A DNA stretch of 64,000 nucleotides from Rhizobium bangladeshense (GCF_017357245.1 NZ_CP071612.1:3289001-3353000), one strand, 5' to 3'. Numbered from the stretch's first letter, positions 17,586 through 26,071 are shown. The notes: a model not told the origin generated them from the letters alone. Translations and numbers: made by a program.

Positions 17586-17858
17586 ATGAAATTCGGCCCC
17601 GATAATAACAGCCATGAAGAACGCTGCCCGCAAGGCCACAGTTCGGCAGCGACCATCGCAACGATCGAAGCGGCCATTTCCGCTGATCGCGACATCGACA
17701 GCAGCGCCATCGAGGTGAGGATGCTCGGTCCTGTCGTGCTGCTCGAAGGCTATATAACGAAGCCTGCCGACCGGGAAAAAGCCATTTCGCTTGCGGCAAT
17801 GATCGTCGGTGAAGAGAACGTGCACGACCGGATGTTGAGCCGTTTCCCGACGCAATAG
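17586..17858 (+). CDS. BON-domain protein
   Basis: 90 residues after an excellent ribosome site (GGAGGAGGAG). Residues 20-88 form a BON domain: helix with ATIEAAISADRDIDSSAIEV, then MLGPVVLLEGYITKPADREK, then helix and final strand. BON domains bind membranes or envelope components. There is no signal peptide, unlike many BON proteins, so location is uncertain. It sits among stress/envelope-type genes. Confidence 0.88.
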   Translation: MKFGPDNNSHEERCPQGHSSAATIATIEAAISADRDIDSSAIEVRMLGPVVLLEGYITKPADREKAISLAAMIVGEENVHDRMLSRFPTQ

Positions 17859-17921
17859 CTAGCGGAAACCGATTGGGCTAGGACTAAGGTCGGCTACGCC
17901 CCGGCCTCAAGTCCTAGCCCT

Positions 17922-17946
17922 GGAACACATCCTCCATTTGCCAGTT
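17922..17946 (+). promoter_or_regulatory. candidate RpoE2/EcfG-type promoter
   Basis: GGAAC at 17922-17926 and GTT at 17944-17946 with 17 bases between resemble the GGAAC-N16/17-cGTT promoter of the rhizobial general stress sigma factor. It lies 43 bases before the ATG of the DUF1236 gene. Motif match only. Confidence 0.35.
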
Positions 17947-17988
17947 GCAACCTCCAGCGGAACAAACCGCACCAAAGGAGGAAAACAA

Positions 17989-18384
17989 ATGAATATCAAA
18001 GCAGTAACAACTGCCGCCGGCGTCCTGCTGGCGTCGGCTTCTGCCTTTGCGCAACAGTCGACGGTCACAGGTGCAGTCGGTGGCGCGGCAACGGGCGCGA
18101 TCGTCGGCGGCCCGGTCGGCGCTGCTGTCGGCGGCATTGTCGGCGGCGTCGCAGGCAGCATCATCGATCCGCCGCCGCCAAAGGTGGTGACCTATGTCGA
18201 GCAGGCTCCGGCGCCTGCTGAACGCATCGTGGTGAAGGAAAGGGTCGTCGTCGGGCAGCCTCTGCCGGAGACCGTCGTCGTGACGCCGATTCCGGATGAT
18301 CCGAAATATGCCTATGCGATCGTCAACGATCAGCGTGTGATCGTCGAACCTTCCTCGCGGACGGTCATCCAGGTCATCGAGTGA
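17989..18384 (+). CDS. DUF1236-family exported protein (131 aa)
   Basis: ATG at 17989 follows AAAGGAGGAAAACAA. Signal peptide MNIKAVTTAAGVLLASASAF, then a glycine-zipper stretch (GAVGGAATGAIVGG, GAAVGGIVGG), as in outer-membrane-associated small proteins, then the DUF1236 core ending YAYAIVNDQRVIVEPSSRTV. Glycine zippers tend to insert in or bind membranes. The next gene is another DUF1236 protein, so this looks like a local family pair. Confidence 0.87.
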   Translation: MNIKAVTTAAGVLLASASAFAQQSTVTGAVGGAATGAIVGGPVGAAVGGIVGGVAGSIIDPPPPKVVTYVEQAPAPAERIVVKERVVVGQPLPETVVVTPIPDDPKYAYAIVNDQRVIVEPSSRTVIQVIE

Positions 18385-18482
18385 CCGACCGGCGGCACCG
18401 GACCGCCATTCCAGACAATCAGGGGCGCGCATGCGACGCATGGGAATGCGGGCGGGATCGCGCGTTCAAACTTCGGAGATTG

Positions 18483-19283
18483 ATGATGAAAAGCACCCAC
18501 CTCACCATGCTTGTCGCAGCGCTGTCACTCAGCGTATCGCCGCTTGCGACACTGCCGGCCGCGGCCCAGCAGGACACCCAAAAGAGCGGCCAGACTCAGT
18601 CCGGTTCTCAAAGCACGGATTCCGGTTCGCAGGCCGGCTCCGGCCAGTCGGGTGCCGAGTGCACCCCCGACGCTTCGGGAGCCTGCCCGCAGGGTCAGTC
18701 GACGCAGCAGCAGCCCGGCCAGGGTTCCGAGACTGAGAAGAGCTCCGAGCAGCCTTCGACGGATAGCAAATCTTCGGCGGGAACTACATCCGGATCGCAA
18801 GATGCCAGCGGCGGTACGACCACTGAACAGAAGCCCGCCGCCAAATCCGGCAGCATGGATAGCAGCGGCGCAGCCACCACAGGCACGAGCGGAAGCGCTA
18901 CCACGCAGAGCGGCGATGCGAAGCAGCCGGCCGATCAGAACGCGACGACGACAAACAAGAGCTCGTCCGAAACGAATGTCGACAGCAGCACGACGACGAA
19001 CAACCAGACGAACACCACGACCAACGTCAACATCTCGGTCGAGCAGCAGACGGAAATTCGCACTGTCGTAAAGGAGGTGCGTGTCGAGCCAGTGAAGGAA
19101 GTGGACTTCACAGTCTCCGTCGGGGTGAAAATCCCGCAGAAAGTGCGGCTTGAACCGCTGCCGCCGCGCGTCGTGAAGATCCTTCCGCAATATGAAGGCT
19201 ACCGCTTCTTCATCCTTGCGGATGGCCGGATCGTCATCGTCGATCCCGATGCTCTGACGATCGTCTATATCATCACGGCATAA
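18483..19283 (+). CDS. DUF1236-family exported protein with long low-complexity linker
   Basis: 266 residues from the ATGATG at 18483 (CGGAGATTG upstream). Signal peptide MMKSTHLTMLVAALSLSVSP, then about 150 residues made nearly only of Ser, Thr, Gln, Gly, Ala, Asn and Lys, then a conserved C-terminal DUF1236 region: VKEVRVEPVKEVDFTVSVG, LEPLPPRVVKILPQYEGYRF and ILADGRIVIVDPDALTIVYI. The linker is probably a flexible spacer reaching through the periplasm. Function unknown. Confidence 0.85.
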   Translation: MMKSTHLTMLVAALSLSVSPLATLPAAAQQDTQKSGQTQSGSQSTDSGSQAGSGQSGAECTPDASGACPQGQSTQQQPGQGSETEKSSEQPSTDSKSSAGTTSGSQDASGGTTTEQKPAAKSGSMDSSGAATTGTSGSATTQSGDAKQPADQNATTTNKSSSETNVDSSTTTNNQTNTTTNVNISVEQQTEIRTVVKEVRVEPVKEVDFTVSVGVKIPQKVRLEPLPPRVVKILPQYEGYRFFILADGRIVIVDPDALTIVYIITA

Positions 19284-19296
19284 CCAGCAGGAGGTC

Positions 19297-19321
19297 CCGG
19301 CGGCGCCGTTTTCGCCGCCGG
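19297..19321 (+). terminator. strong GC hairpin, likely terminator
   Basis: Perfect 9-bp stem CCGGCGGCG with CGCCGCCGG and loop CCGTTTT, 14 bases after the stop of the DUF1236 gene. No T-run follows, so termination may be factor-aided. Confidence 0.55.
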
Positions 19322-19407
19322 CCCCGCCCCTGTGTACGCACATTGAGTGACTCGCGTTCCTCCCGGCTTGAGCGTTTACTTGATGGGTCTGGCGGAGGAA
19401 GCAGACC

Positions 19408-19734
19408 ATGGCCATGTATCTCACACGCTTCAGCTACACGCCCGAGACCTGGGCGCGCATGATCGAAAAGCCAGAGGATCGCCGAGAGGCGGCACGCAGC
19501 TACATCGAATCCGTCGGCGGCAAACTCCATGGATTTTGGTACGCCTTCGGCGAGCATGACGGGTGGAATTTATGGGAGGCGCCCGACAACGTGTCGATGG
19601 CGGCCGTGACGCTCGCCATCGGGGCCGGCGGCGCGCTGAGCTCGATCGAGACCACCGTGCTCCTCGATGTCGAGGATACGATCCGGGCCCTGGAAAAGGC
19701 AAAGTCGATCCGGTACCGCCCGCCGGCGGCGTAG
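19408..19734 (+). CDS. GYD-domain protein
   Basis: 108 residues: MAMYLTRFSYTPETWARMI, then IESVGGKLHGFWYAFGEHDG and NVSMAAVTLAIGAGGALSSI. This is the compact ferredoxin-like GYD fold (the family name comes from a Gly-Tyr-Asp triplet; here the site reads GEHDG). Function in the family is not established. ATG at 19408 is preceded by GGAGGAAGCAGACC. The gene converges on the sugar permease gene. Confidence 0.85.
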   Translation: MAMYLTRFSYTPETWARMIEKPEDRREAARSYIESVGGKLHGFWYAFGEHDGWNLWEAPDNVSMAAVTLAIGAGGALSSIETTVLLDVEDTIRALEKAKSIRYRPPAA

Positions 19735-19827
19735 GCAGCGGTAGAATCAAGCGCGCCGCGACCTTTCGGATCCGCTCGTGCTGCTTCAGCTCATTGTTTA
19801 CGCATGCTGCTGTCGCAGGACCGCAGC

Positions 19828-20826
19828 CTACTCGCTCTGCCTGAAATTCCGGATCCGGTCGAACAGCACCGCCAGCACGATCGCGCCGCCGATAAAGGTC
19901 CCCTGCCAGAACGCGTTGATGCCGAGCAGGCCGAGGCTATTGCGGATCACTTCGATCAGCGCCGCGCCGACGAGGGCGCCGAAGGCGGTGCCGACGCCGC
20001 CGGCGAGATTGGCGCCGCCGATGACGGCGGCCGCGATGACCTGGAGCTCCATGCCGGCGCCGATATTTGTGGTGACGGCGCCGAGCCAGCCGGTCTGGAC
20101 GATGCCGGCAATGCCGGCCGACAGCGCCGAGATCATGTAGACGGCGACCTTGATGCGGCGCACGGGAACGCCGGTCAGCGTGGCGGCATGCTCATTGCCG
20201 CCGATCGCGAAAACATAGCGGCCGAAGCGCGTCCAGCGCAGCACGAAGCCGGTCAGAAGCGCCAGAACGATCATATACAGGACCGGATTGGCAATGCCGA
20301 GGAACCAGGCGCCGCCGCCGAGCGCCAGGAGCTGGTCATGATCGGGCCCGAACTGGAAGACGACGGTGTTGTTGGAGGCGACCATGGCGAGGCTGCGCGC
20401 GATGGACAGCATGCCGAGCGTCACCACGAAGGGCGGGAAATCGAGATAGGCGATCATCACGCCATTGAAAGCGCCGACGATAAGCGCCGTCCCGATCGCC
20501 GCCGCTATGCCGATTTCGATGCTGTAGCCGGCATTCATGGTGACCGCGAGCACCATGCTGCAGAGGCAGAGCACCGACCCGACCGAGAGATCTATGCCGC
20601 CGGTGATGATGACGAGCGTCATTCCGAGCGCGATGATGGCGACGAAGGTGACGTTTCGAGTGATGTTGTAGAGGTTCTTCGCCGTCGCGAAGGAATCCGT
20701 GGCGAAGGACAGGAAGATGCAGGCGAGAATGACGGCGATCAGCACCCAGAAGGTCTGGCTGCCGACGAACTCCGAAAGCCGGCTTCGCTCTCTCTGCGCA
20801 ATCGTCTGATCGAGGGTAACTGCCAT
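19828..20826 (-). CDS. sugar ABC transporter permease (RbsC-like)
   Basis: 332 residues, about ten hydrophobic segments. The BPD_transp_2 pattern of ribose-type permeases is clear: IIALGMTLVIITGGIDLSVGS, then GAFNGVMIAYLDFPPFVVTLG, and in the ATPase-contact loop GRYVFAIGGNEHAATLTGV. It starts 33 bases after the stop of the ATPase gene on the same strand, so the two form an operon. The partner binding protein is divergent at 22874. Sugar identity unknown. Confidence 0.9.
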   Translation of the reverse strand: MAVTLDQTIAQRERSRLSEFVGSQTFWVLIAVILACIFLSFATDSFATAKNLYNITRNVTFVAIIALGMTLVIITGGIDLSVGSVLCLCSMVLAVTMNAGYSIEIGIAAAIGTALIVGAFNGVMIAYLDFPPFVVTLGMLSIARSLAMVASNNTVVFQFGPDHDQLLALGGGAWFLGIANPVLYMIVLALLTGFVLRWTRFGRYVFAIGGNEHAATLTGVPVRRIKVAVYMISALSAGIAGIVQTGWLGAVTTNIGAGMELQVIAAAVIGGANLAGGVGTAFGALVGAALIEVIRNSLGLLGINAFWQGTFIGGAIVLAVLFDRIRNFRQSE

Positions 20827-20859
20827 TGCTGACCTTCTTTTCTGCCCGTGGCGCGCCGC

Positions 20860-21603
20860 TCAAACCTGTTCGATGGCGCCTGTTATGAGACCCGTCACTT
20901 CCTCCGGCGAACTCGCCGCAATCGATTTGTCGGCGACCTTGCGGCCGCGGCGCATGACGATCACCCGGTCGGCGACGGTGAAGACGTCGGGCATGCGATG
21001 GCTGATCAGCACGACCGCGATGCCGCGGTCGCGCAGCTCGCGGATGAGATTCAGGACCTCAGCCACCTGGCGGACCGATATCGCGGCCGTCGGCTCGTCC
21101 ATCAGAACGATCTTCGCCTCCGACAGCATGGTGCGGGCGATCGCCACCGCCTGCCGCTGGCCGCCCGACATCTGCTTGACGAGGTCGCGCGGGCGGGTTT
21201 CCGATTTCAGCTCCTTGAAGATCTCGCCGGCCCGCCGATACATCGTCTTGTAATCGAGGATGCGGAACGGGCCGACGCCGCGGCGCAGCTCCCGACCGAG
21301 GAAGACGTTGGCGGCTGCCGTCAGATTGTTGCAGAGCGCCAGATCCTGATGGACGATTTCGATACCATGCTGGCGCGCCTCGACCGGCCGATGCATGACG
21401 ATTTCCTTTCCGTCCAGCCGCATCGTGCCTTCGCTCGGCCGGAAGTTGCCGGCGATCATCTTGACCAGCGTGCTCTTGCCGGCGCCGTTGTCGCCCATCA
21501 GGCCGACGACCTGGCCGGCTTCGAGCGTGAACGACACGTCGTTGACCGCCTGGATGGCGCCGAAATGCTTGGAAATATTGGTGAGTTCGAGAACCGCTGC
21601 CAG
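20860..21603 (-). CDS. sugar ABC transporter ATP-binding protein, probable CTG start
   Basis: Single-domain ATPase: Walker A GDNGAGKST, Q-loop VHQDLALC, signature MSGGQRQAVAIARTM, Walker B IVLMDEPTA, H-loop LISHRM. The first ATG/GTG/TTG in frame is a GTG at 21537, which would cut off the conserved first strand and aromatic loop. The frame upstream reads AAVLELTNISKHFGAIQAVN, a normal family N-terminus, and begins at CTG 21601-21603 behind AGGGGAGGG. I therefore place the start at CTG, giving 247 residues, close to family length for single-domain members. Confidence 0.85.
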   Translation of the reverse strand: MAAVLELTNISKHFGAIQAVNDVSFTLEAGQVVGLMGDNGAGKSTLVKMIAGNFRPSEGTMRLDGKEIVMHRPVEARQHGIEIVHQDLALCNNLTAAANVFLGRELRRGVGPFRILDYKTMYRRAGEIFKELKSETRPRDLVKQMSGGQRQAVAIARTMLSEAKIVLMDEPTAAISVRQVAEVLNLIRELRDRGIAVVLISHRMPDVFTVADRVIVMRRGRKVADKSIAASSPEEVTGLITGAIEQV

Positions 21604-21708
21604 CCGACCACCCTCCCCTGATACCGCAGACTTGCCGCCGCGGCCCGCTGGCCGTCAGACGCCTACGATCTCGCTTTGCCAAGCTCCTCCCGGAAAAGCG
21701 ATTATGTT

Positions 21709-21722
21709 CATTTACGCAAATG
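21709..21722. promoter_or_regulatory. inverted repeat in divergent promoter region
   Basis: CATTT, ACGC, AAATG: perfect 5-base half-sites, 4-base centre, in the 242-base gap between the divergent ATPase and epimerase genes. A shared operator for a sugar-responsive regulator would fit, but no regulator gene is adjacent and the half-sites are short. Confidence 0.25.
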
Positions 21723-21845
21723 CCTGAAGAATCGTCAATCAATTGTCCGCGTAAAGGGGCCGCCAAAGCAAAAATCTACTTCGCCGCGCAAATACCGATT
21801 GACGCCGCAAACGCGTAGATATTAGCTGTTGCTGGGAGAGAGAGC

Positions 21846-22826
21846 ATGCTGATCCTTGTCACCGGGGCTACGGGCAAGGTCGGGCGGCGCTTCATAACTG
21901 GGCTGCTTGACGAGCCGCGATTTTCCAAAGCACGCATTCGCGCGCTATGCCACAATCGTGTGCTTGAAGAGACGGACCGTATCGATGTTGTCAAGGGCTC
22001 GATCGCCGACAGCGCCGTCGTTGCAGCGGCGATGCAAGGTGTCACCCATGTGCTGCATCTCGCCACCTGCAAGGAAACGCCCGACGACGTGATCGACGTG
22101 ACGGTCAAGGGGCTGTTCTGGCTGCTCGAAACCTTTCGCTTAAGCCCCACAGCGCGGCAATTCATTCTCATCGGCGGCGATGCCGGCATCGGCCATTTTT
22201 TCTATCGCCATGACGGGCCGGTGACCGAAAAGACGCCGCATCGCGCCTATCCCGGCTGCTACGCGCTCTCCAAGGTGCTGGAAGAGGTGATGCTCGAGCA
22301 GTTCGCCATCCAGTACGGCATCAACAGCTGCTGCCTGCGCGCGCCCTGGATCATGGAGAAAGACGATTTCAAGTTCACCCTCTCCTTCGGCGACGATGTC
22401 TTCGGCGGGCCTGATTGGAAGAGCCTGGTGCCGCCGGCCGATGCGGCGCGTTACGCGCGTGACGGCACGGTGCCGCTGCTGCGCGACGCCGACGGGCAGC
22501 CGCTGAAGCGCAATCTCGTCCATGTCGACGATTTGGTCTCCGCGATAATGGCGGCGATCGACAATCCGCGCGCCGTGGGCCAGCTCTTTAACATCGCGAT
22601 GGACCGGCCGGTCGATTACGGCGAGGTCGCCGCCTATCTCGCCCGCACGCGCGGGCTCGGCTCCGTCGATGTCTCGAGCGAATATCACTCGAACTGGATG
22701 GACAACAGCAAGGCGAAGTTCCTGTTGGACTGGCGCCCCGTCTACGATCTGGAAAAGCTCATCGATTCAGCCTGGGAATACCGGCGTTCGGGGGAGGAGC
22801 CTCGTATCGTCTGGTATCCCGGTTGA
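21846..22826 (+). CDS. NAD-dependent epimerase/dehydratase family protein
   Basis: 326 residues, extended SDR. Cofactor site VTGATGKVGRR at the N-terminus; active-site YALSK (YxxxK) about residue 139; LVHVDDLVSAI and the C-terminal substrate region follow. It overlaps or nearly touches the binding-protein gene and lies opposite the ABC genes, which suggests it modifies the sugar or polyol taken up by this transporter (inference). Start ATG at 21846 after GGGAGAGAGAGC. Confidence 0.87.
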   Translation: MLILVTGATGKVGRRFITGLLDEPRFSKARIRALCHNRVLEETDRIDVVKGSIADSAVVAAAMQGVTHVLHLATCKETPDDVIDVTVKGLFWLLETFRLSPTARQFILIGGDAGIGHFFYRHDGPVTEKTPHRAYPGCYALSKVLEEVMLEQFAIQYGINSCCLRAPWIMEKDDFKFTLSFGDDVFGGPDWKSLVPPADAARYARDGTVPLLRDADGQPLKRNLVHVDDLVSAIMAAIDNPRAVGQLFNIAMDRPVDYGEVAAYLARTRGLGSVDVSSEYHSNWMDNSKAKFLLDWRPVYDLEKLIDSAWEYRRSGEEPRIVWYPG

Positions 22827-22873
22827 TAACAGGGCGGGCGAAGGCGCCCGTCTTTCCACAAAGGGAGGAAGCT

Positions 22874-23866
22874 ATGAGGAAGGCATTATTGCTGGCTGCC
22901 GCTGCAGTCGTGGCGTTCACGGCCGGCGAGGCCATGGCCGCCAAGAAGCAGCTCGTCATCGTCGTCAAGGGCCTCGACAACCCGTTCTTCGAGGCGATCA
23001 ACCAGGGCTGCCAGAAGTGGAACAAGGAAAACGCTTCGGCCGAATATGAATGCTTCTATACCGGCCCGGCATCGACTTCGGACGAGGCCGGCGAGGCGCA
23101 GATCGTCCAGGATATGCTCGGCAAGGCCGATACGGCAGCAATCGCCATCTCGCCGTCCAACGCCAAGCTGATCGCCCAGACGCTGAAGACGGCCAATCCG
23201 AGCGTTCCCGTCATGACCCTCGATGCGGATCTTGCGGCGGAAGATTCTGCGTTGCGCAAGACCTATCTCGGCACCGACAACTATCTGATGGGGGCGAGGA
23301 TCGGCGAATACATCAAGAAGGCCAAGCCGAACGGCGGCAAGATCTGCACCATCGAAGGCAATCCCGGCGCCGACAACATCCTGCGCCGCGCCCAGGGCAT
23401 GCGCGATACGCTGAGTGGCCAGAAGGATCTCCCCGCATTGAAGGGCGAAGGCGGCTGGACCGAGGTGGCCGGCTGCCCAGTCTTCACCAATGACGACGGC
23501 GCCAAGGGCGTGCAGGCGATGACCGACATCCTCGCCGCCAATCCCGATCTCGACGCCTTCGGCATCATGGGCGGCTGGCCGTTGTTCGGCGCACCGCAGC
23601 CCTATCGCGACCTGTTCAAGCCGATGGCCGACAAGATCGCCAAGAACGAGTTCGTCATCGGCGCCGCCGATACGATCGGCGAAGAGGTGGCGATCGCCAA
23701 GGAAGGTCTGGTGACGGCGCTCGTCGGCCAGCGGCCCTTTGAAATGGGCTACAAGGCGCCAAGCGTGATGATGGATCTCATCGCCGGCAAGCCGGTCGAG
23801 GATCCGGTCTTCACCGGGCTCGACGAGTGCACCAAGGACACGGTCGACACCTGCATCCAGAAATGA
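22874..23866 (+). CDS. periplasmic sugar-binding protein of ABC transporter
   Basis: 330 residues after AAAGGGAGGAAGCT. Signal peptide MRKALLLAAAAVVAFTAGEAMA, then the periplasmic-binding-protein type 1 fold: QLVIVVKGLDNPFFEAINQG, DTAAIAISPSNAKLIAQTL and FGIMGGWPLFG. Four Cys residues in the mature part could form disulfides. A GC hairpin in the 47-base gap after the epimerase gene may raise expression of this gene relative to its neighbour. It pairs with the permease and ATPase at 19828-21603. Confidence 0.9.
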   Translation: MRKALLLAAAAVVAFTAGEAMAAKKQLVIVVKGLDNPFFEAINQGCQKWNKENASAEYECFYTGPASTSDEAGEAQIVQDMLGKADTAAIAISPSNAKLIAQTLKTANPSVPVMTLDADLAAEDSALRKTYLGTDNYLMGARIGEYIKKAKPNGGKICTIEGNPGADNILRRAQGMRDTLSGQKDLPALKGEGGWTEVAGCPVFTNDDGAKGVQAMTDILAANPDLDAFGIMGGWPLFGAPQPYRDLFKPMADKIAKNEFVIGAADTIGEEVAIAKEGLVTALVGQRPFEMGYKAPSVMMDLIAGKPVEDPVFTGLDECTKDTVDTCIQK

Positions 23867-23876
23867 CGCCTCAATC

Positions 23877-23902
23877 GGAGCGCCCATTCCGGTGGGCGCT
23901 CC
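23877..23902. terminator. bidirectional hairpin between convergent genes
   Basis: Perfect 10-bp stem GGAGCGCCCA with TGGGCGCTCC, loop TTCCGG, placed between the stop of the binding-protein gene (23866) and the stop of ampR (23908). No T-run on either side. Confidence 0.65.
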
Positions 23903-23907
23903 CCGGA

Positions 23908-24783
23908 TTACCCTTCGACTTGCGAAAAGATCCAGTCCGAAAAGGCGCGCATGGCCGGCGTGACCGGCCGCGACTGCAGGCGTGTCAGCCAGTAGCTTCC
24001 GAGCGAGATGGCTGTGGCGAAGGGCTGGACGATCGCGCCCGAGCAAAGGTGCCGTGAAAACATCGCGGGTGGGGCGAGCGCCACGCCGAGCCCATGGAGA
24101 GCCGCCTCCATCATGCCGACCGAGGAATCGAAGACGATGCCGGCATTGACCTGGTCGGCCGGCGGCACGCCTGCGGCCTGGAACCAGGTGCTCCACTCGT
24201 CCGTCCGGTAGCTGCGAAGCAGTGTCGCCCCGGCAAGGTCTGCCGGCGATCGGAGATCGTCGGCGAGTTTCGGGATGCAGAGCGGCGAAAGCGGCGCCTC
24301 GAACAGGCGCCGCGCCTCCGTGCCGTGCCATGAGCCGCTGCCGAAACGGATGGCGAAGTCGAGCCCTTCCGCCGCCGGATCGACGCGGTTGTTGTTGGTG
24401 GAAATCCGCAGGTCGATGAAGGGATGCCGGCGCTGGAAATCCGCAAGCCGCGGCAGGAGCCAGCCGACGGCGAAGGTTCCGACGACGCCGAGGAACATGA
24501 GCTCGCGCACCTGCCCGGCCTCGATCCTGTCGAGCGTCGTCGCCATCTGGTCGAAGGAGGCGGTCACCGTCGGCAGCAGCGCCTCGCCTTCCGCGGTGAT
24601 CTTCAGACCACGCGGGAGGCGCTGGAAAAGCGCCACCCCCAACCGCTTCTCCAGGCCCTTGACCTGCTGGCTGACGGCCGCCTGGGTGACGCACAGCTCG
24701 ATCGCGGCGCGGGTGAAGCTCAGATGCCGCGCGGAGGCTTCGAAGGCTCTGAGGCCGTTCAGGGGAAGGAATTGCCTAACCAT
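23908..24783 (-). CDS. ampR: LysR-type regulator of beta-lactamase, AmpR
   Basis: 291 residues. N-terminal winged helix-turn-helix PLNGLRAFEASARHLSFTRA, and C-terminal effector domain with STNNNRVDPAAEGLDFAIR, RTDEWSTWFQAAG and GSYWLTRLQSRPVTPAMRAF, which match enterobacterial AmpR almost phrase by phrase. AmpR senses peptidoglycan fragments (muropeptides) and switches ampC. The divergent neighbour is a class C beta-lactamase, the classical ampR-ampC arrangement, with 133 bases between the genes. Confidence 0.92.
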   Translation of the reverse strand: MVRQFLPLNGLRAFEASARHLSFTRAAIELCVTQAAVSQQVKGLEKRLGVALFQRLPRGLKITAEGEALLPTVTASFDQMATTLDRIEAGQVRELMFLGVVGTFAVGWLLPRLADFQRRHPFIDLRISTNNNRVDPAAEGLDFAIRFGSGSWHGTEARRLFEAPLSPLCIPKLADDLRSPADLAGATLLRSYRTDEWSTWFQAAGVPPADQVNAGIVFDSSVGMMEAALHGLGVALAPPAMFSRHLCSGAIVQPFATAISLGSYWLTRLQSRPVTPAMRAFSDWIFSQVEG

Positions 24784-24797
24784 GTGTGCCCTAGAAA

Positions 24798-24818
24798 ATC
24801 TCGTGGCTGCTGCGAGAT
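24798..24818. promoter_or_regulatory. candidate AmpR operator
   Basis: ATCTCG, nine bases, CGAGAT: a perfect 6-base inverted repeat containing a T-N11-A LysR motif. It lies 14 bases from the ampR start and about 100 bases before ampC, where LysR regulators usually bind to repress themselves and activate the divergent gene. Confidence 0.55.
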
Positions 24819-24916
24819 ATCATCGTTTGTCGTCACAAAACAGGGCAGCTAAATCCCCTCCCCGCGCGCATTTTTGCGCTTGTATCGACCGCCCTGATGA
24901 TTTGGAGATAACTGAT

Positions 24917-26071
24917 ATGAAGAAGGTTGGGATAGGAATCTTATTGGCCGCCTTGATCTCGGCATGCACCTGCACAAGCGGCTTTGCCGCCGATGCCGCG
25001 AAAGTGAAGGCGATCGCCGACGCCGCGATCAAGCCGGTCATGGATAAAAACGCCATTCCAGGTGTTGCCCTCGGCATCACCGTCGACGGAGAGCAGCATG
25101 TCTTCACCTATGGCGTCGAATCGAAGGAGACGGGCAGGCCGGTGGCGCCGACCACGCTTTTCGAACTCGGCTCGATCAGCAAGACCTTCACCGCGACGCT
25201 GGCATCCTACGCTGAAGCGAAGGGCGAACTTTCGCTTGAAGACAAGGTGGGCACATATCTGCCGGCGATGAAGGGAAAGCCTTTCGGCGAGGTCGAGCTG
25301 ATCGATCTCGCAACCCATGCCGCCGGCGGATTTCCGCTGCAACTGCCCGACGACGTGAAGACCGAAAAGCAGCTGCTTTCCTATTTCGCAGCCTGGCAGC
25401 CCTCCTACGCGGCTGCTACGCAAAGAAGTTACGCCAATCCGAGCATCGGCATGCTGGGCTATATCACCGCCAAAGCCATGGGCGACGATTTCGCCGCCCT
25501 GATGGAAGGCAAACTGTTTGCCGCTCTCGGATTGAAGAACACCTATATTAATGTGCCGAAGTCGCGGCTCGCCGATTATGCTCAAGGATATAAGCGCACC
25601 GGCGAACCGGCGCGGCTGACGCCGGCCCTGCTCTCCTCTGAAGCCTACGGCGTAAGATCCACGGCCGGCGACATGGTCCGCTTCGTCGGCGCCAATATGG
25701 GCTTGGTCAAGCTCGACGGCACGCTGCAGCAGGCGATTGCCAGGACCCATACCGGATATTTCAGCGTCGGGGCGATGACCCAGGATCTGATCTGGGAGCA
25801 ATATGCCTATCCAGCGGTTTTGGCGAGCCTGCTCGAGGGCAATTCGGCCGCGATGCTGAAGACCATTCCTGTGTCTGAACTACGGCCGCCGATGAAACCG
25901 CGTGACGATGTCTGGATCAACAAGACAGGCTCGACCAACGGTTTCGGGGCTTATGTCGCCTTCATTCCGAAGGAGCGCCTTGGAATCGCCATCCTGGCCA
26001 ACAAAAATTATCCCAACGAAGATCGGATCGCCGCGGCCTATCAGATATTGACCGCGCTTGCGGCCGACTGA
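24917..26071 (+). CDS. ampC: class C beta-lactamase (AmpC)
   Basis: 384 residues. Signal peptide MKKVGIGILLAALISACTC, which contains a LISAC lipobox-like site. Catalytic motifs in order: SISK (Ser86, Lys89), YAN (Tyr172-Asn174) and KTG (336-338) within NKTGSTNGFG. Length and motif spacing are those of AmpC cephalosporinases, which hydrolyse beta-lactams in the periplasm. The ATG at 24917 follows TTGGAGATAACTGAT. Divergent from ampR, so probably inducible. Confidence 0.93.
   Translation: MKKVGIGILLAALISACTCTSGFAADAAKVKAIADAAIKPVMDKNAIPGVALGITVDGEQHVFTYGVESKETGRPVAPTTLFELGSISKTFTATLASYAEAKGELSLEDKVGTYLPAMKGKPFGEVELIDLATHAAGGFPLQLPDDVKTEKQLLSYFAAWQPSYAAATQRSYANPSIGMLGYITAKAMGDDFAALMEGKLFAALGLKNTYINVPKSRLADYAQGYKRTGEPARLTPALLSSEAYGVRSTAGDMVRFVGANMGLVKLDGTLQQAIARTHTGYFSVGAMTQDLIWEQYAYPAVLASLLEGNSAAMLKTIPVSELRPPMKPRDDVWINKTGSTNGFGAYVAFIPKERLGIAILANKNYPNEDRIAAAYQILTALAAD

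Noticed and set aside
18640..19030. CRISPR-like or tandem repeat in the Ser/Thr/Gln-rich coding stretch
   Set aside because: It is low-complexity coding sequence in one frame without regular repeat and spacer lengths.
18525..19424. 299-codon minus frame opposite the second DUF1236 gene
   Set aside because: A repetitive Arg/Leu/Gly sequence caused by the low-complexity linker on the plus strand.
19804..20832. 342-codon open frame on plus opposite the permease gene
   Set aside because: It mirrors the RbsC-like permease gene, which has clear family motifs. The predicted protein is a run of Asp, Glu, His and Arg without a fold.
22886..24694. 602-codon open frame on minus across the binding-protein and ampR region
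   Set aside because: It is antisense to the clear periplasmic-binding-protein gene and out of frame with ampR. Its Arg/Gly/His-rich composition is what high-GC codon bias produces on the other strand.
24275..24916. Long upstream extension of the ampC frame
   Set aside because: It is antisense to ampR, and the signal peptide at 24917 with its ribosome site marks the real start.
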